Shown in pieces: positions 52,853 to 61,992 of a stretch of DNA of 64,000 bases. A program made the position numbers and the translations under genes. Every line of letters begins with the position of its first letter. The stretch's first letter is position 1. A model generated the notes under the pieces. The model was not told where the DNA came from. It ran no database searches and saw only the letters and a program-made list of their open reading frames with translations. Source of the DNA: Dermabacter indicis (lineage in GTDB: Bacteria > Actinomycetota > Actinomycetes > Actinomycetales > Dermabacteraceae); assembly GCA_001403775.1 (NCBI GenBank), contig CYUG01000011.1, forward strand, positions 556,900-620,899. The letters are read 5' to 3'.

Positions 52853-53965
52853 TTAATCCTCCGTGCGCGCCTGCTCGACACGCCAGCGGATGCCCGCTTC
52901 GATGAACCCGTCGATGTTGCCGTCGAACACAGAGGTCGGGTTGCCCTCGGAGTATTCGGAGCGCAGGTCCTTGACCATCTGATACGGATTCAACACGTAC
53001 GAGCGCATCTGGTCACCCCAGCTCGCCTTGATGTCGCCCGCGAGTTCCTTGCGCTTTGCGTCCTCCTCCTGCTTCTTGAGGAGCAAAAGGCGCGACTGGA
53101 GAACGCGAAGTGCGGCGGCGCGGTTCTGAATCTGGGACTTTTCATCCTGCATCGACACGACGATGCCCGTGGGAATGTGGGTCATGCGCACGGCAGAGTC
53201 GGTCGTGTTCACGCTCTGACCGCCGGGGCCCGAGGAGCGGAACACGTCGATTTTGAGTTCGTTCTCGGGGATCTCGATGCTGTCGGTCGTTTCGATCAGC
53301 GGGATCACCTCGACCGCCGCGAAGGAGGTCTGGCGGCGCCCCTGGTTATCAAACGGGGAGATGCGCACGAGGCGGTGCGTGCCACCCTCGACACTGAGCG
53401 TGCCGTACGCGTAGGGCGCGCTCACCTCAAACGTGACGGACTTGAGGCCAGCCTCTTCCGCGTAAGAGGTGTCCATGACCTTGGTGGGATAGCCCTTGTG
53501 CTCGGCCCAGCGCAGGTACATGCGCAAAAGCATCTCGGCAAAATCCGCAGCATCGACGCCGCCGGCGCCTGCGCGGATCGTCACGACGGCATTGCGCTGG
53601 TCATATTCGCCGCTCAGCATCGTGCGAACCTCGAGTTCATCGAGGGCCTTACGGATCGAGGCAAGCTCACTTTCGGCATCCTCGGCGAGCTGTGCGTCGC
53701 CTTCCTCCTCGCCGAGCTCAACCATGACCTCGAGATCATCAATGCGGCTTGCAAGCTCACTCACGCGGCGCTTCTCGGCCTGCGCGTGCGACAGATCAGA
53801 CGTCACCTTTTGCGCCGCCTCCGGGTCGTCCCACAGGTCGGGCGCAGCCGCCTGCTCCTCAAGGTCGGCAATCTTGGCCGTGAGGGCATCAAGATCGGTC
53901 ACTTTCTCGATCGATTCGAGAGTCGAGCGAAGGTCGGGAATTTCGGCAGCAAAATCAGAACTCAC
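52853..53965 (-). CDS. prfB: Peptide chain release factor 2
   Basis: A 370-residue RF2 that recognises UGA/UAA stops and triggers release. The GGQ motif is in [20 protein letters not shown]; the codon-recognition tripeptide region is [20 protein letters not shown]. There is no in-frame stop or frameshift site near the start, so the autoregulatory +1 frameshift known from other phyla is absent, as usual in Actinobacteria. GTG start (53965) with no strong ribosome site. Lies between the Tad locus and ftsE. Confidence 0.95.
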   Translation of the reverse strand: MSSDFAAEIPDLRSTLESIEKVTDLDALTAKIADLEEQAAAPDLWDDPEAAQKVTSDLSHAQAEKRRVSELASRIDDLEVMVELGEEEGDAQLAEDAESELASIRKALDELEVRTMLSGEYDQRNAVVTIRAGAGGVDAADFAEMLLRMYLRWAEHKGYPTKVMDTSYAEEAGLKSVTFEVSAPYAYGTLSVEGGTHRLVRISPFDNQGRRQTSFAAVEVIPLIETTDSIEIPENELKIDVFRSSGPGGQSVNTTDSAVRMTHIPTGIVVSMQDEKSQIQNRAAALRVLQSRLLLLKKQEEDAKRKELAGDIKASWGDQMRSYVLNPYQMVKDLRSEYSEGNPTSVFDGNIDGFIEAGIRWRVEQARTED

Positions 53966-54062
53966 AAAAGCCCACTTTACGCTACGGAACCCGAGCCGGG
54001 CAGAGGCGGGCCTGCTGGCTCGCACCAGTGCGGCATGCTCCACACCTCGAGCAGGCCACGGG

Positions 54063-54521
54063 TCAGTGCGCGTGAGCCGACGATTGCACGCGCACAACGA
54101 GCGGAGAATCGAGGGCGCGGGAGATCCAGCCCACGAGGGGTGGGTGCACGCGTGCCTCGAGCGCGAGGGTCACTCGGCCGCCTGGCGCAAGGGAGAGCGA
54201 GGCGATCGTCATATCGCTCACTCGCGAGAACTCGTGGGGATACGCCGCGAGATAGGCCTCGGCACGCTCGCGCGCCTCAGCCTCGGTGGGCGTGCGAGGG
54301 TCGCCCACAGCATCGTAGAGTTTGTCCTCGCTCGTGGCCCCCGCGGCATAGAGCGCCGCACCATCGGCCACGAACTGGGCGCGGTTGCGGTCAATCTCCA
54401 TGCCAGTCACCGCCACGCCGAAGGCGATCACCATGAGCACCACGACGCTCACGCCGATCGTCAAAATGCTCGCGTTCCCGCGCTCACCGTGCGCGAGCAC
54501 CGCACGGTGCTTGAGAGTCAC
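54063..54521 (-). CDS. TadG-like / pilus-assembly-associated protein
   Basis: A 152-residue protein with one N-terminal membrane helix after [22 protein letters not shown] (the TadG/Flp-assembly leader type) and an extracytoplasmic domain. [20 protein letters not shown] is a helical segment typical of actinobacterial Rv3654c-like proteins. Last gene of the Tad locus; the GTG start overlaps the upstream gene's stop. Probably a minor pilin-like or assembly component. Confidence 0.75.
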   Translation of the reverse strand: MTLKHRAVLAHGERGNASILTIGVSVVVLMVIAFGVAVTGMEIDRNRAQFVADGAALYAAGATSEDKLYDAVGDPRTPTEAEARERAEAYLAAYPHEFSRVSDMTIASLSLAPGGRVTLALEARVHPPLVGWISRALDSPLVVRVQSSAHAH

Positions 54522-54985
54522 GCCGCATTCCCTTCCGACATGAGCGAATGGCGCCCCGTGACGCCGACGATCGACGAGTCGATCCCAACCACGCCGAGAC
54601 CGGGAATCGGCACGGCAAGGCTCACCTCGACAGACACGGCCTCCCCCGCCACCGGACACGAGAGCGCGGGGCACGTCACCGAAATGTCTCCCGCATCGAC
54701 TTCAACCCCGTAGTCACGCTCAACTTCGGCGATGATCTTTCCGATCCGTGCTTCACGGCCCTCCGCGAGGTCCTGTACCGAATACACGCGCGCGATTTGA
54801 CGCGCGAGAGTATCCGCCGCGAAGGATGCCGACTGCATCGAAGCACACGTGAGCAGGAGATACACGAGCGGAATCAGAAGGATCACCGAAAGACCCGTGA
54901 ACTCCACAATCGAGTTCCCCGACGCATCGCTCAGGCGGCACGCGACTCGCTTCGCGGCGGCCCTGGCCCTAGAGCGCATCTTCAT
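54518..54985 (-). CDS. TadE-like pseudopilin (second copy)
   Basis: A 155-residue single-helix membrane protein. SGNSIVEFTGLSVILLIPLVYL is the TadE leader/helix with its conserved Glu; the rest is extracytoplasmic and has a Cys pair in VTCPALSCPV. The ATG at 54985 (or 54979) lies inside the end of the previous gene. It is presumed to assist pilus assembly. Confidence 0.75.
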   Translation of the reverse strand: MKMRSRARAAAKRVACRLSDASGNSIVEFTGLSVILLIPLVYLLLTCASMQSASFAADTLARQIARVYSVQDLAEGREARIGKIIAEVERDYGVEVDAGDISVTCPALSCPVAGEAVSVEVSLAVPIPGLGVVGIDSSIVGVTGRHSLMSEGNAA

Positions 54986-55367
54986 CGACCGCGTGCCCCA
55001 CGACTCGCAGCGCATTGCTCGGCCCGAAGAAGCCCACGAGCGGCATGTTGGCGTGGATCTCAATCTCAATGATGCCCGCCTGTTCACGGGCCTCGACGTG
55101 GACCTCGCCGAGCTGCTGGAAGCGGGCAGAGGTAAGCTCCGCGGCTCGCGCACTGCCATCATTCGCCTCGTTTCCCAGCAACGCACCGTAATACGCCGAC
55201 TGCACGGCGATGTCCGTGAGCCCGTTGCGCACGTGGAGGAAGAGCGCGAGCTGAAGAAGACTCAAGCCGAGCGCCACAATGAGCGCCGACACGAGCGGGA
55301 ACTCCACGACCGCATTTCCCCGATCGTCGCGCACACGCGCCCACAGGCGCCGGACAGGTGCACTCAC
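54969..55367 (-). CDS. TadE-like pseudopilin (first copy)
   Basis: A 132-residue TadE-type protein: RGNAVVEFPLVSALIVALGL then helix residues and an extracytoplasmic region with FLHVRNGLTDIAVQSAYYGA. The G-x4-E signature is visible in the leader. GTG start at 55367, two bases after the pilin stop. It shares the transcript with the pilin and the other TadE/TadG genes. Confidence 0.8.
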   Translation of the reverse strand: MSAPVRRLWARVRDDRGNAVVEFPLVSALIVALGLSLLQLALFLHVRNGLTDIAVQSAYYGALLGNEANDGSARAAELTSARFQQLGEVHVEAREQAGIIEIEIHANMPLVGFFGPSNALRVVGHAVDEDAL

Positions 55368-55368
55368 G

Positions 55369-55617
55369 CTACTCGGTGAACTGGCTCATGGCCTGGTTGA
55401 ACAGGCCGACGAGAGCGTCCGACGCCACGGCCCACAGTGCCACGACGATGCCCGCGGTCATGAGCGTAATGAGGACCCAGCCGGGAACATCCCCGCGTTC
55501 GGAAGTAAGGCGCTCACGGGCGGCGAGAAGAGCGCGAAATCCGGCGCGCGTGGCGCGCTCGCGCAGCTTCGTGTTGGTGGTCGCGTTGTTGGCGAGAGTC
55601 GAGCGATTAATGGACAT
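55369..55617 (-). CDS. Small Flp-type pilin-like subunit
   Basis: An 82-residue protein with a 40-residue basic N-terminal leader, ERGDVPGW, then one hydrophobic helix VLITLMTAGIVVALWAVASD and a short tail. Size and position (right after tadC) suit the major Flp pilin, though the usual E5-type leader is replaced by GDVPGW, so processing by a TadV peptidase is uncertain. A strong AAGGAG site precedes the ATG. Confidence 0.75.
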   Translation of the reverse strand: MSINRSTLANNATTNTKLRERATRAGFRALLAARERLTSERGDVPGWVLITLMTAGIVVALWAVASDALVGLFNQAMSQFTE

Positions 55618-55674
55618 GGGGATTCTCCTTACAGTTAGAGGTGAGCAAACGAGATGGAGGTGGGACCATGTGTC

Positions 55675-56631
55675 TCAAAGCCCCACTTGAAGTGCGGTGA
55701 TACCGGGGAAGACCGCGAACACAATGACAAGTGGCATGAGAAGGAAAACGACGGGCAGAAGCATGTACACCTCGCGCCGCCCAGCGCTTTCCATGAGAGT
55801 CCGTTTCGAAAGCTCGCGGGCATCTTGCGCTTGAGCGCGCATGACATCCGCGAGTGGGGTACCTCTTTCGAGGGCGACGGCGATCGTCTCCGCAAACCGC
55901 GCGAGAGAATCAAGGGGCGAGCGGGTGCCAAGGTTCATGAGGGCATCCTCAAGCGTGGATCCCGCACGGATTTCGGAAACCGCGGTCGCAAGCTCCCGCG
56001 AAAGCTCCCCGCGGGAAGTGCGCGCCACTCTTTCCATCGCAGCAATCGGCCCCTCCCCTGCCGAAATGGCGAGGGCGAGAAGATCGGCAACGGTGGGAAA
56101 CTCGCGGGCCATGGCACGTTTCCGTGAGGTGATCGCGCTCGTGAGGAGATAATCCCGCAGCAGCGGCGCAGTGACGGTCGCGAGCACGACAAGCGCGAGC
56201 AACGCAATGAGCGGCGCCTGACCTAAGGCGAACAGCCCCATGCCCAGCGCCGCGCTCGCGACGAAGGCGACGATCGCCCACGTCAGCTGTTGCACGCGAA
56301 AATCGCGATAGCTGATCCGGCTGCCCGCGAGCGCGAGGCGCTTCTCGATCTCCCGCTGACTTCCCAGGGCACGCGCCGCAGTCGCACGAATGCTCGCGAG
56401 AAACGGGCCGAGATTCGTATCGATCACAGGATGCATCTGTACCCCGCCATCGAGGAAGCTCAGCGCGCCGCGCATCATTCCTTGTTTGACGTACGGGGCG
56501 ATGCGCGCCTCGACCGAACGGGGGCGCCTCCATGGGTTCTCGAGGATCAGGAGGGCGAGCCCGAGCCCGAAGAGTGCCCCGAGCGCACAGCCGAGGAGAA
56601 TGATCGTCAAGGTGTTGTCACGGATGCTCAT
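55675..56631 (-). CDS. tadC: Tad pilus inner-membrane protein TadC
   Basis: A 318-residue type II secretion F-domain protein. An N-terminal helix precedes a cytoplasmic region, then a helix pair (AIVAFVASAALGMGLFALG, LIALLALVVLATVTAPLL); the T2SSF block EFPTVADLLALAISAGEGPI and a final C-terminal helix follow. It probably forms the pilus platform with TadB. Overlaps tadB by four bases. Confidence 0.9.
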   Translation of the reverse strand: MSIRDNTLTIILLGCALGALFGLGLALLILENPWRRPRSVEARIAPYVKQGMMRGALSFLDGGVQMHPVIDTNLGPFLASIRATAARALGSQREIEKRLALAGSRISYRDFRVQQLTWAIVAFVASAALGMGLFALGQAPLIALLALVVLATVTAPLLRDYLLTSAITSRKRAMAREFPTVADLLALAISAGEGPIAAMERVARTSRGELSRELATAVSEIRAGSTLEDALMNLGTRSPLDSLARFAETIAVALERGTPLADVMRAQAQDARELSKRTLMESAGRREVYMLLPVVFLLMPLVIVFAVFPGITALQVGL

Positions 56632-57506
56632 TCGCGCAACACCCTTTCGTCTTGAGGCAAGCGTGCGAGAGTGAGCATGAGCCGGTAGGCGAAGAACGAT
56701 ACGGCGGCACCGATCAGGATGAGCATGCCGCCCGCGGCGGAGTCGTAGGCTTCGGCAGCTTCCGGCCGAAGAATCATGAGGCCAAGAACGACCCAAGGTG
56801 CGATGAGCGCGAGCTTAGCCCCATTGACGGTCCAGCTTTGGCGCGCTTCAAGCTCGGAGCGCACTCGTGCATCCTCGCGCAGAAACGATGAGAGCGTGCG
56901 AAGGAGGGTGCCGAGATCGGTTCCGCCCACGTCGCGCGTAATGCGGAGCGCTTCGATGATGCGGTCGGCAACGGGGTCGCTCAGGCGTGCTTTCAGCCGG
57001 TCGAGGCTGTAGGAGAAGTCTCCGGTCGCGTGGTATTCCCGGGCGAACTCGTTGAAGGACGAGCGCAATTGTTCGGGCCCGCGGTCGGAGAGTTGCGCGA
57101 GTGATTCCGGGAGTGGGAGACCCGCGCGGACTGCCGATCCCATGAGATCGATCACTTCGGGCCACACCTCGCGGAGATTGTCGTGGCGACGTCGTGCAAG
57201 CGCGCGAAGCACCCACACCGGAAAAAAGAAGGCGCCGATTCCAGCTGCGGCGCTCGGGACCATGGCCGTGCTGATGCCGAGGGTCACGATGAAGACCAGG
57301 CCGGAGAGCAACACCGACGCGACGAGCAGGTGAAGCGGGCGCCCGCTCGTGAGCCCGATACGCGCGAAATCGTCACGGATCCTCTGCTCGAACCGGGTAC
57401 GCGGGCCGGACCTCTCAAAGTTTCTCGCTTCGCGCGGCCAGAAGGCCGACCAGATTGTCACGACTCCCAGGCCGAAAAGGGCTCCCGCCGCGAACCCCGC
57501 GATCAT
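56628..57506 (-). CDS. tadB: Tad pilus inner-membrane protein TadB
   Basis: A 292-residue F-domain protein, similar in plan to TadC: N-terminal helix, LLVASVLLSGLVFIVTLGIS, the T2SSF core WPEVIDLMGSAVRAGLPLPE with DRLKARLSDPVADRIIEALR, and two C-terminal helices. It acts with TadC in the pilus motor. Overlaps tadA and tadC. Confidence 0.9.
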   Translation of the reverse strand: MIAGFAAGALFGLGVVTIWSAFWPREARNFERSGPRTRFEQRIRDDFARIGLTSGRPLHLLVASVLLSGLVFIVTLGISTAMVPSAAAGIGAFFFPVWVLRALARRRHDNLREVWPEVIDLMGSAVRAGLPLPESLAQLSDRGPEQLRSSFNEFAREYHATGDFSYSLDRLKARLSDPVADRIIEALRITRDVGGTDLGTLLRTLSSFLREDARVRSELEARQSWTVNGAKLALIAPWVVLGLMILRPEAAEAYDSAAGGMLILIGAAVSFFAYRLMLTLARLPQDERVLRE

Positions 57507-58726
57507 CGCTCAGCCCCGAGGAGTGCAGAGAGTGAAAAACCTGCGCGTTCGAAGCGCTCGGGGTGCGGCGGGTAAGCATCGCCCCTGCACAGTCGGCCGC
57601 GTCGCCATTCGAAGAGGTGCCCGAGTTCGACGACCGAATCTTCCACCCGGCCGGGAACTGCGACGATCTCGCGGACGCGGCGCGTGCCGTCGTGGAGATG
57701 GTCGAGATGGACGACCAGGTCGATCGCGTTGGCGACGGTGGGGGTCACGAACGAGCTACTGACGTTTTCTCCCGCAAGCAACGGGAGGGTGCACAGCTTC
57801 GCAATCGTGTCGCGTGCGGAGTTCGAGTGAATCGTGGCCATGCCGGGAAGGCCGCTATTGAGTGCGATGAGCATGTCGAGAGACTCGGCTTCGCGGACCT
57901 CGCCAACGATGATCCGACTCGGTCGCATGCGTAGCGCCTCTTTCACAAGGCGACGCATCGTAATCTCGCCGACGCCCTCGAGGTTCGGCTGCCGACACTG
58001 CATTCCTACGACGTCGCGGGCTCGAATATCGAGTTCGAAGACTTCCTCGATCGTCACGATTCGCTCGCGCGGATACACGGCTGACCCCAGGCAGTTCACC
58101 ATTGTCGTTTTGCCCGCGCCCACGCTCCCGGACACGATGATGTTGAGGCCGGCCTTCACGCTCGCGTCGAGCAGATCTGCCGCCTGCTGGGTCAGGGAGC
58201 CGAGTGCGACGAGATCCGCGAGCGAGTGCGCCTTCGAGATGAACTTTCGAATGTTGACCGACCAGTGCGCACGCGTGACATTGGGGATGACAGCGTGGAG
58301 GCGTGCCCCGCTCGGCAGAAGCGCGTCAACGAAGGGCGTACTGAGGTCGAGTCGCCTGCCAGTTTGGGCGAGCATCCGCTCGACGAGACCGCGAACCTCG
58401 CCTGCCGAGAGCACGAGAGGCGTGAGTTCGCTGACGCCGTGCCGATGCACGAAGATTTCACTCGGTGAGTTGATCCAGATCTCCTCGATTTCAGGATCGT
58501 CAAGGAACGTTTGAAGTGCACCGAAGCCACCGATGCGCGTGGCGACTTCGCCCACCGCGGCGTCGCGGTCGCGAAGCGGCGGAACTTCGCCTCTCGTGGC
58601 TTTCGCCTCGTACTGCGCAACAACGTGTGAGATGAGGTCATCAAGAGATGACGAGGATTCATCGAGCCCTTGCTCACGGATCGCTTGCCGGGCCTCGGCT
58701 TCGATGATCCCCAGTGCATCTCGCAT
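57503..58726 (-). CDS. tadA: Tad pilus assembly ATPase (TadA/CpaF)
   Basis: A 407-residue hexameric secretion ATPase of the CpaF class. Walker A SGSVGAGKTTMVN, Asp box TIEEVFELDI, Walker B IIVGEVREAESLDMLIAL and MATIHSNSARDTIAKL (His box) are all intact; the N-terminal ~110 residues are the Tad-specific helical domain. The start at 58726 has GGGGGGAAG upstream. First gene of the locus; a CpaE/TadZ localisation gene and prepilin peptidase are absent from the window. Confidence 0.93.
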   Translation of the reverse strand: MRDALGIIEAEARQAIREQGLDESSSSLDDLISHVVAQYEAKATRGEVPPLRDRDAAVGEVATRIGGFGALQTFLDDPEIEEIWINSPSEIFVHRHGVSELTPLVLSAGEVRGLVERMLAQTGRRLDLSTPFVDALLPSGARLHAVIPNVTRAHWSVNIRKFISKAHSLADLVALGSLTQQAADLLDASVKAGLNIIVSGSVGAGKTTMVNCLGSAVYPRERIVTIEEVFELDIRARDVVGMQCRQPNLEGVGEITMRRLVKEALRMRPSRIIVGEVREAESLDMLIALNSGLPGMATIHSNSARDTIAKLCTLPLLAGENVSSSFVTPTVANAIDLVVHLDHLHDGTRRVREIVAVPGRVEDSVVELGHLFEWRRGRLCRGDAYPPHPERFERAGFSLSALLGAER

Positions 58727-58969
58727 AGGCGCTTCCCCCCTTGTGCAATAGTGGCGCCCACCTTGGCCGCCGCCCCCAGCTCCCATCCCCTTGGGAGCGT
58801 TCTGCCATCTTTTTACCAGAGTGAGGCCGCGCACGAAACACCGTTCGCAAATTGTGGATAACTAACGCTGTGTTTTCCAGAATGCGGACCCGTTTCGCGG
58901 TGTAGCATCCGTGCAGTTCAGCCGTATAGACTCACGTCGTCCCGTCTCCCTGCCCCAGAGGATGCCCGC

Positions 58970-60184
58970 ATGGCAACGCGCCTTTCTGACCGTGACACCG
59001 TGACCGAAGCAAAGATGTCGAAGACCGAGTGGGTCTACGCCGCGAAGCGCACACTCACCGAGTTCACGCGCGCGGGCGGAACGGACCTCGCCGCCCAGCT
59101 CACCTACTTCATCGTGCTGGCCGTCGCGCCTACCTTCCTCGCGCTTTTCTCGCTCGCCGCACTGGTTCTGAGCGGCTTCCAGGACGAGATCGTGAAGGTC
59201 ATAACCGATGCGGTCAAGAATTCGAGCATCGCCAACGGCTCCGCGGACCTGACCGGCGCTATTGAGTCGACGCTAAAGTCGCTCCTCGGCTCGACCTCCT
59301 CGGGCACGATCGCTCTCATCATCGGTATCTTGACGGCCCTGTGGTCGGCCTCGGCGTTCGTCAAGGCCTTCTCGCGCGCGTCAAACAAGATCTACCGCGT
59401 GGAGGAAACGCGCGGTCCAGTGAAGCTCAACCTCTCGATGCTGGCCGTCACGGCCGCGCTTATCGTGGGCATCCTGCTGTTGTTCGTCTCCATGCTTCTC
59501 AGCCAAAGCATGATGGATTCGGTCCTCGGGCCGATCTTCTCGGCGATCAACATGCCCGGCCTCCTCGATTTCCTCACCAACACCTTCATCCCGATTTGGG
59601 TCTGGCTGAAGTGGCCGTTCATGCTCGCGCTTCTCTTTGCCGTCGTGTCGCTCCTATACTGGGCAACCCCGAACCTCAAGCACAAGTACCGCTTTATTTC
59701 TCCCGGCGGGATCTTCGCGATCATCGGCATTGCCCTCGCTCTTCTGGCCCTGAGCATCTACATGTCAACCCTCGCGAGCTACTCGAGCTACGGCGCCATC
59801 GGTGGTGTTATGGCGGTCCTTTTCGTTTTGTGGGTCGTCAGCATCGTGTTGATTCTTGGCGCTGCCTTCGACGCGGAGGTGTTGCGTGGCCGCCAACTTG
59901 CCGCGGGCATGCCTGCCGAAGATGGCTTCGAACTTCCGAGCCGCGGTGCCGAGCCGCCGACGAAGGCTGACCTCAAGTACGCAAAGATCGTGGACGAGGG
60001 GCGCGAAATTCGCGTGGGCAACCTGTACAAGAATCAGGGCAACTACACGGCAACGTTCGCCGGTGAAGATGCGCTTCGCAAGGGCGATGAGAGCGTGTTC
60101 TCGGTCAATGATGAGGACCAGAAATCGGACGAAGAGCCCTCGGCGGTCAGCACCGAGAAGAGCGCGGAAGACGCCCGAGAATAA
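58970..60184 (+). CDS. YihY/BrkB-family membrane protein
   Basis: A 404-residue protein with six predicted helices between residues ~35 and 310. The family signature DLAAQLTYFIVLAVAPTFLA and LLYWATPNLKHKYRFISPGG are present. The C-terminal ~95 residues are soluble, charged and acidic, and unusual in length. Members were once called virulence factor BrkB or RNase BN, the latter mistakenly; transport or envelope functions are suspected. It begins a short rightward run with the SRAP gene. Confidence 0.88.
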   Translation: MATRLSDRDTVTEAKMSKTEWVYAAKRTLTEFTRAGGTDLAAQLTYFIVLAVAPTFLALFSLAALVLSGFQDEIVKVITDAVKNSSIANGSADLTGAIESTLKSLLGSTSSGTIALIIGILTALWSASAFVKAFSRASNKIYRVEETRGPVKLNLSMLAVTAALIVGILLLFVSMLLSQSMMDSVLGPIFSAINMPGLLDFLTNTFIPIWVWLKWPFMLALLFAVVSLLYWATPNLKHKYRFISPGGIFAIIGIALALLALSIYMSTLASYSSYGAIGGVMAVLFVLWVVSIVLILGAAFDAEVLRGRQLAAGMPAEDGFELPSRGAEPPTKADLKYAKIVDEGREIRVGNLYKNQGNYTATFAGEDALRKGDESVFSVNDEDQKSDEEPSAVSTEKSAEDARE

Positions 60185-60198
60185 GAGTGGTGTGAACC

Positions 60199-60924
60199 GT
60201 GTGTGGCCGCTTCGCTCTCTTCCAAGAAATCGAGCCTCTACTCGACGATGTCGGGGCGGTCGACCTTGCAGATCCGCACCTCCACGCGCGCTACAACATT
60301 CCGCCCACGGCACCAATTTACGTCGTCACCGAGGGCCTCGAGCGTGACTCGGGCGAGCTCACGAGAGCGGTGCGCACCGCGCGCTGGGGGCTTCTCCCCC
60401 GGTTCGCCAAGGACCTCTCGCTTTCTGCGAATACCTTCAATGCTCGCCGCGAGTCACTCGCCGAAAAGCCGAGTTTTCGCGGTTCGCTCGCACGCTACCG
60501 CGCACTCGTGCCGATGAACGGCTACTTCGAGTGGCAAGCCGGTCCGCGGGGGAAGGTCCCGCATTTCATTCACGATCGCCACGCACCGATCGTCTATGCG
60601 GCCGGCCTCGTGTCATGGTGGAAAGATCCTTCCCAGTCGCCTTCAGAGTGGCTCTTGAGCGCCACGATCATCACGAAAGCCGCCGAAGGGCACCTCAACC
60701 ACATCCACTCACGCATGCCTGCCTTCCTCGACCCGGAGGGTCGCGAAACGTGGCTCAGCCTCGACTCGTTCTCGTCAGGTGCCGAAGCCCACGCGTGGAT
60801 GAGCGGCACGGAGGGTCAGCTTGCGTCGGAAGCACTCGAGGCTTACCCGGTGGGGCGTGAGGTCGGGAGCGTCACGAACGAGGGCCCCCACTTTCTCGAG
60901 CGGCAGGGTCCGACGCTGACCTAG
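60199..60924 (+). CDS. SOS response-associated (SRAP/YedK) protease
   Basis: A 241-residue SRAP-domain protein that crosslinks to abasic sites in single-stranded DNA through its N-terminal cysteine. MCGRFALF at the start puts the catalytic Cys at position 2; NTFNARRESL, MNGYFEW and HSRMPAFLD are the other active-site blocks (Asn, Glu and His). GTG start at 60199 is required to give Cys2. It follows the YihY gene by 14 bases. Confidence 0.95.
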   Translation: MCGRFALFQEIEPLLDDVGAVDLADPHLHARYNIPPTAPIYVVTEGLERDSGELTRAVRTARWGLLPRFAKDLSLSANTFNARRESLAEKPSFRGSLARYRALVPMNGYFEWQAGPRGKVPHFIHDRHAPIVYAAGLVSWWKDPSQSPSEWLLSATIITKAAEGHLNHIHSRMPAFLDPEGRETWLSLDSFSSGAEAHAWMSGTEGQLASEALEAYPVGREVGSVTNEGPHFLERQGPTLT

Positions 60925-60936
60925 CCCGAATAGTCC

Positions 60937-61371
60937 TCAGTTTTCGTCGTCGACGAAGAGCTCGCGATCGGGTCGATTCTCCGGCCGTAAAAGAAGCACG
61001 AACAGTGCAACAGCGAGGGCGAGTGCACCAAAACCTGCCCAGAGTAGCCCGCCCCGAATAAGGCTGCCTCCCACGAGAGCCTGGAAAAGCTGCCACGTTA
61101 TGCCGAAGCTCACGCCATAGCGCCCTCGCTTCATGAGCGAACGCGCTGCCAGCGCCACCATGAGGGCGAAAATGCCGAGGAAAATGGTGAGACCCACGGC
61201 AACGGTTTTCAACCCCGCGGCCTGCGCCGGAAGCGTGACGAGAGCGTAGAGTGCTGCGGCGACGAGGAGAAGCGCCTCGAGCACGAGAAGAAGAGCGCTC
61301 ACGCGGCGCAAGGGGTGCGCGGGAGGCCGGGACTTTGGCTCGGTTTCGGACGCGCCGTTGTCGAAAGTCAT
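60937..61371 (-). CDS. Small four-helix membrane protein
   Basis: A 144-residue protein with four hydrophobic helices (ALLLVLEALLLVAAALYALV, VGLTIFLGIFALMVALA, GGLLWAGFGALALAVALFVL and one weaker), a polar N-terminus and an acidic C-terminal tail. Similar short proteins occur widely in Actinobacteria; no domain or function was recognised. Convergent with the SRAP gene. Confidence 0.7.
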   Translation of the reverse strand: MTFDNGASETEPKSRPPAHPLRRVSALLLVLEALLLVAAALYALVTLPAQAAGLKTVAVGLTIFLGIFALMVALAARSLMKRGRYGVSFGITWQLFQALVGGSLIRGGLLWAGFGALALAVALFVLLLRPENRPDRELFVDDEN

Positions 61372-61619
61372 GCCCCCACCCTAGTGCTCGGTACGCCGTG
61401 CGATCACCGGAGGCAAGAGGCAAACGGTGTGGAAAAGATTACGAGAGTTCTTTTCCGTAGATCCTTGTCCGCATACGGCGTTGCCAGGAACAATGGTGTA
61501 CTACATCGCTTCGGCACAATGGTGACCGTCGCGATCTGCACTGATGTCGAGGCCCTGTGGGCCACACGCACTCGTGGCCCCACTACGGTCACGATGCACC
61601 GGAGAGAGAGAGTGACCCG

Positions 61620-61868
61620 ATGGATTGGCGCCACCGCGCTGCATGCCTCACCGAAGATCCCGAACTTTTCTTCCCCATCGGGAACACGGGACCGGCGATC
61701 ACCCAGATCCAGGAAGCCAAGGCCGTGTGCCAACGCTGCGAGGTCATGAACATCTGCTTGAAGTTTGCGCTCGAATCTGGCCAGGATTCCGGCGTGTGGG
61801 GCGGGCTCTCCGAGGATGAGCGCCGCTCGCTTAAGCGCCGCACCGCGCGTGCACGTCGCGTTGCCTAA
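61620..61868 (+). CDS. whiB1: WhiB1-type iron-sulfur transcription factor
   Basis: An 82-residue Wbl protein binding a [4Fe-4S] cluster. The four ligand cysteines are 9, 37, 40 and 46 (AAC, AVCQRCEVMNIC) and the Wbl loop GVWGG is at 58-62, followed by a basic DNA-binding tail. MDWRHRAACLTEDPELFFP is the typical WhiB1 opening. In Mycobacterium this regulator is essential, NO-sensitive and interacts with the main sigma factor. A long 5' region (about 250 bases) precedes it. Confidence 0.93.
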   Translation: MDWRHRAACLTEDPELFFPIGNTGPAITQIQEAKAVCQRCEVMNICLKFALESGQDSGVWGGLSEDERRSLKRRTARARRVA

Positions 61869-61992
61869 GGGCGCCACCCCAACGAGCACCTCACGGTTCT
61901 CTTTCCTCAGCATCCAAGCGAAGCCGCATCGTCCCTGAGGGAATCCCTCCCCCTCTTCAGCGTTCGCCATGAGCGGGCCGAGATCGCCTCTT

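Noticed and set aside
52739-54436. 565-codon plus-strand frame
   Set aside because: Antisense to prfB and the TadG-like gene, with no recognisable domains.
61490-61524. Direct repeat ACAATGGTG (61490-61498 and 61516-61524) upstream of whiB1
   Set aside because: Nine bases twice is suggestive of a regulator site, but no known motif matched and chance recurrence is plausible.
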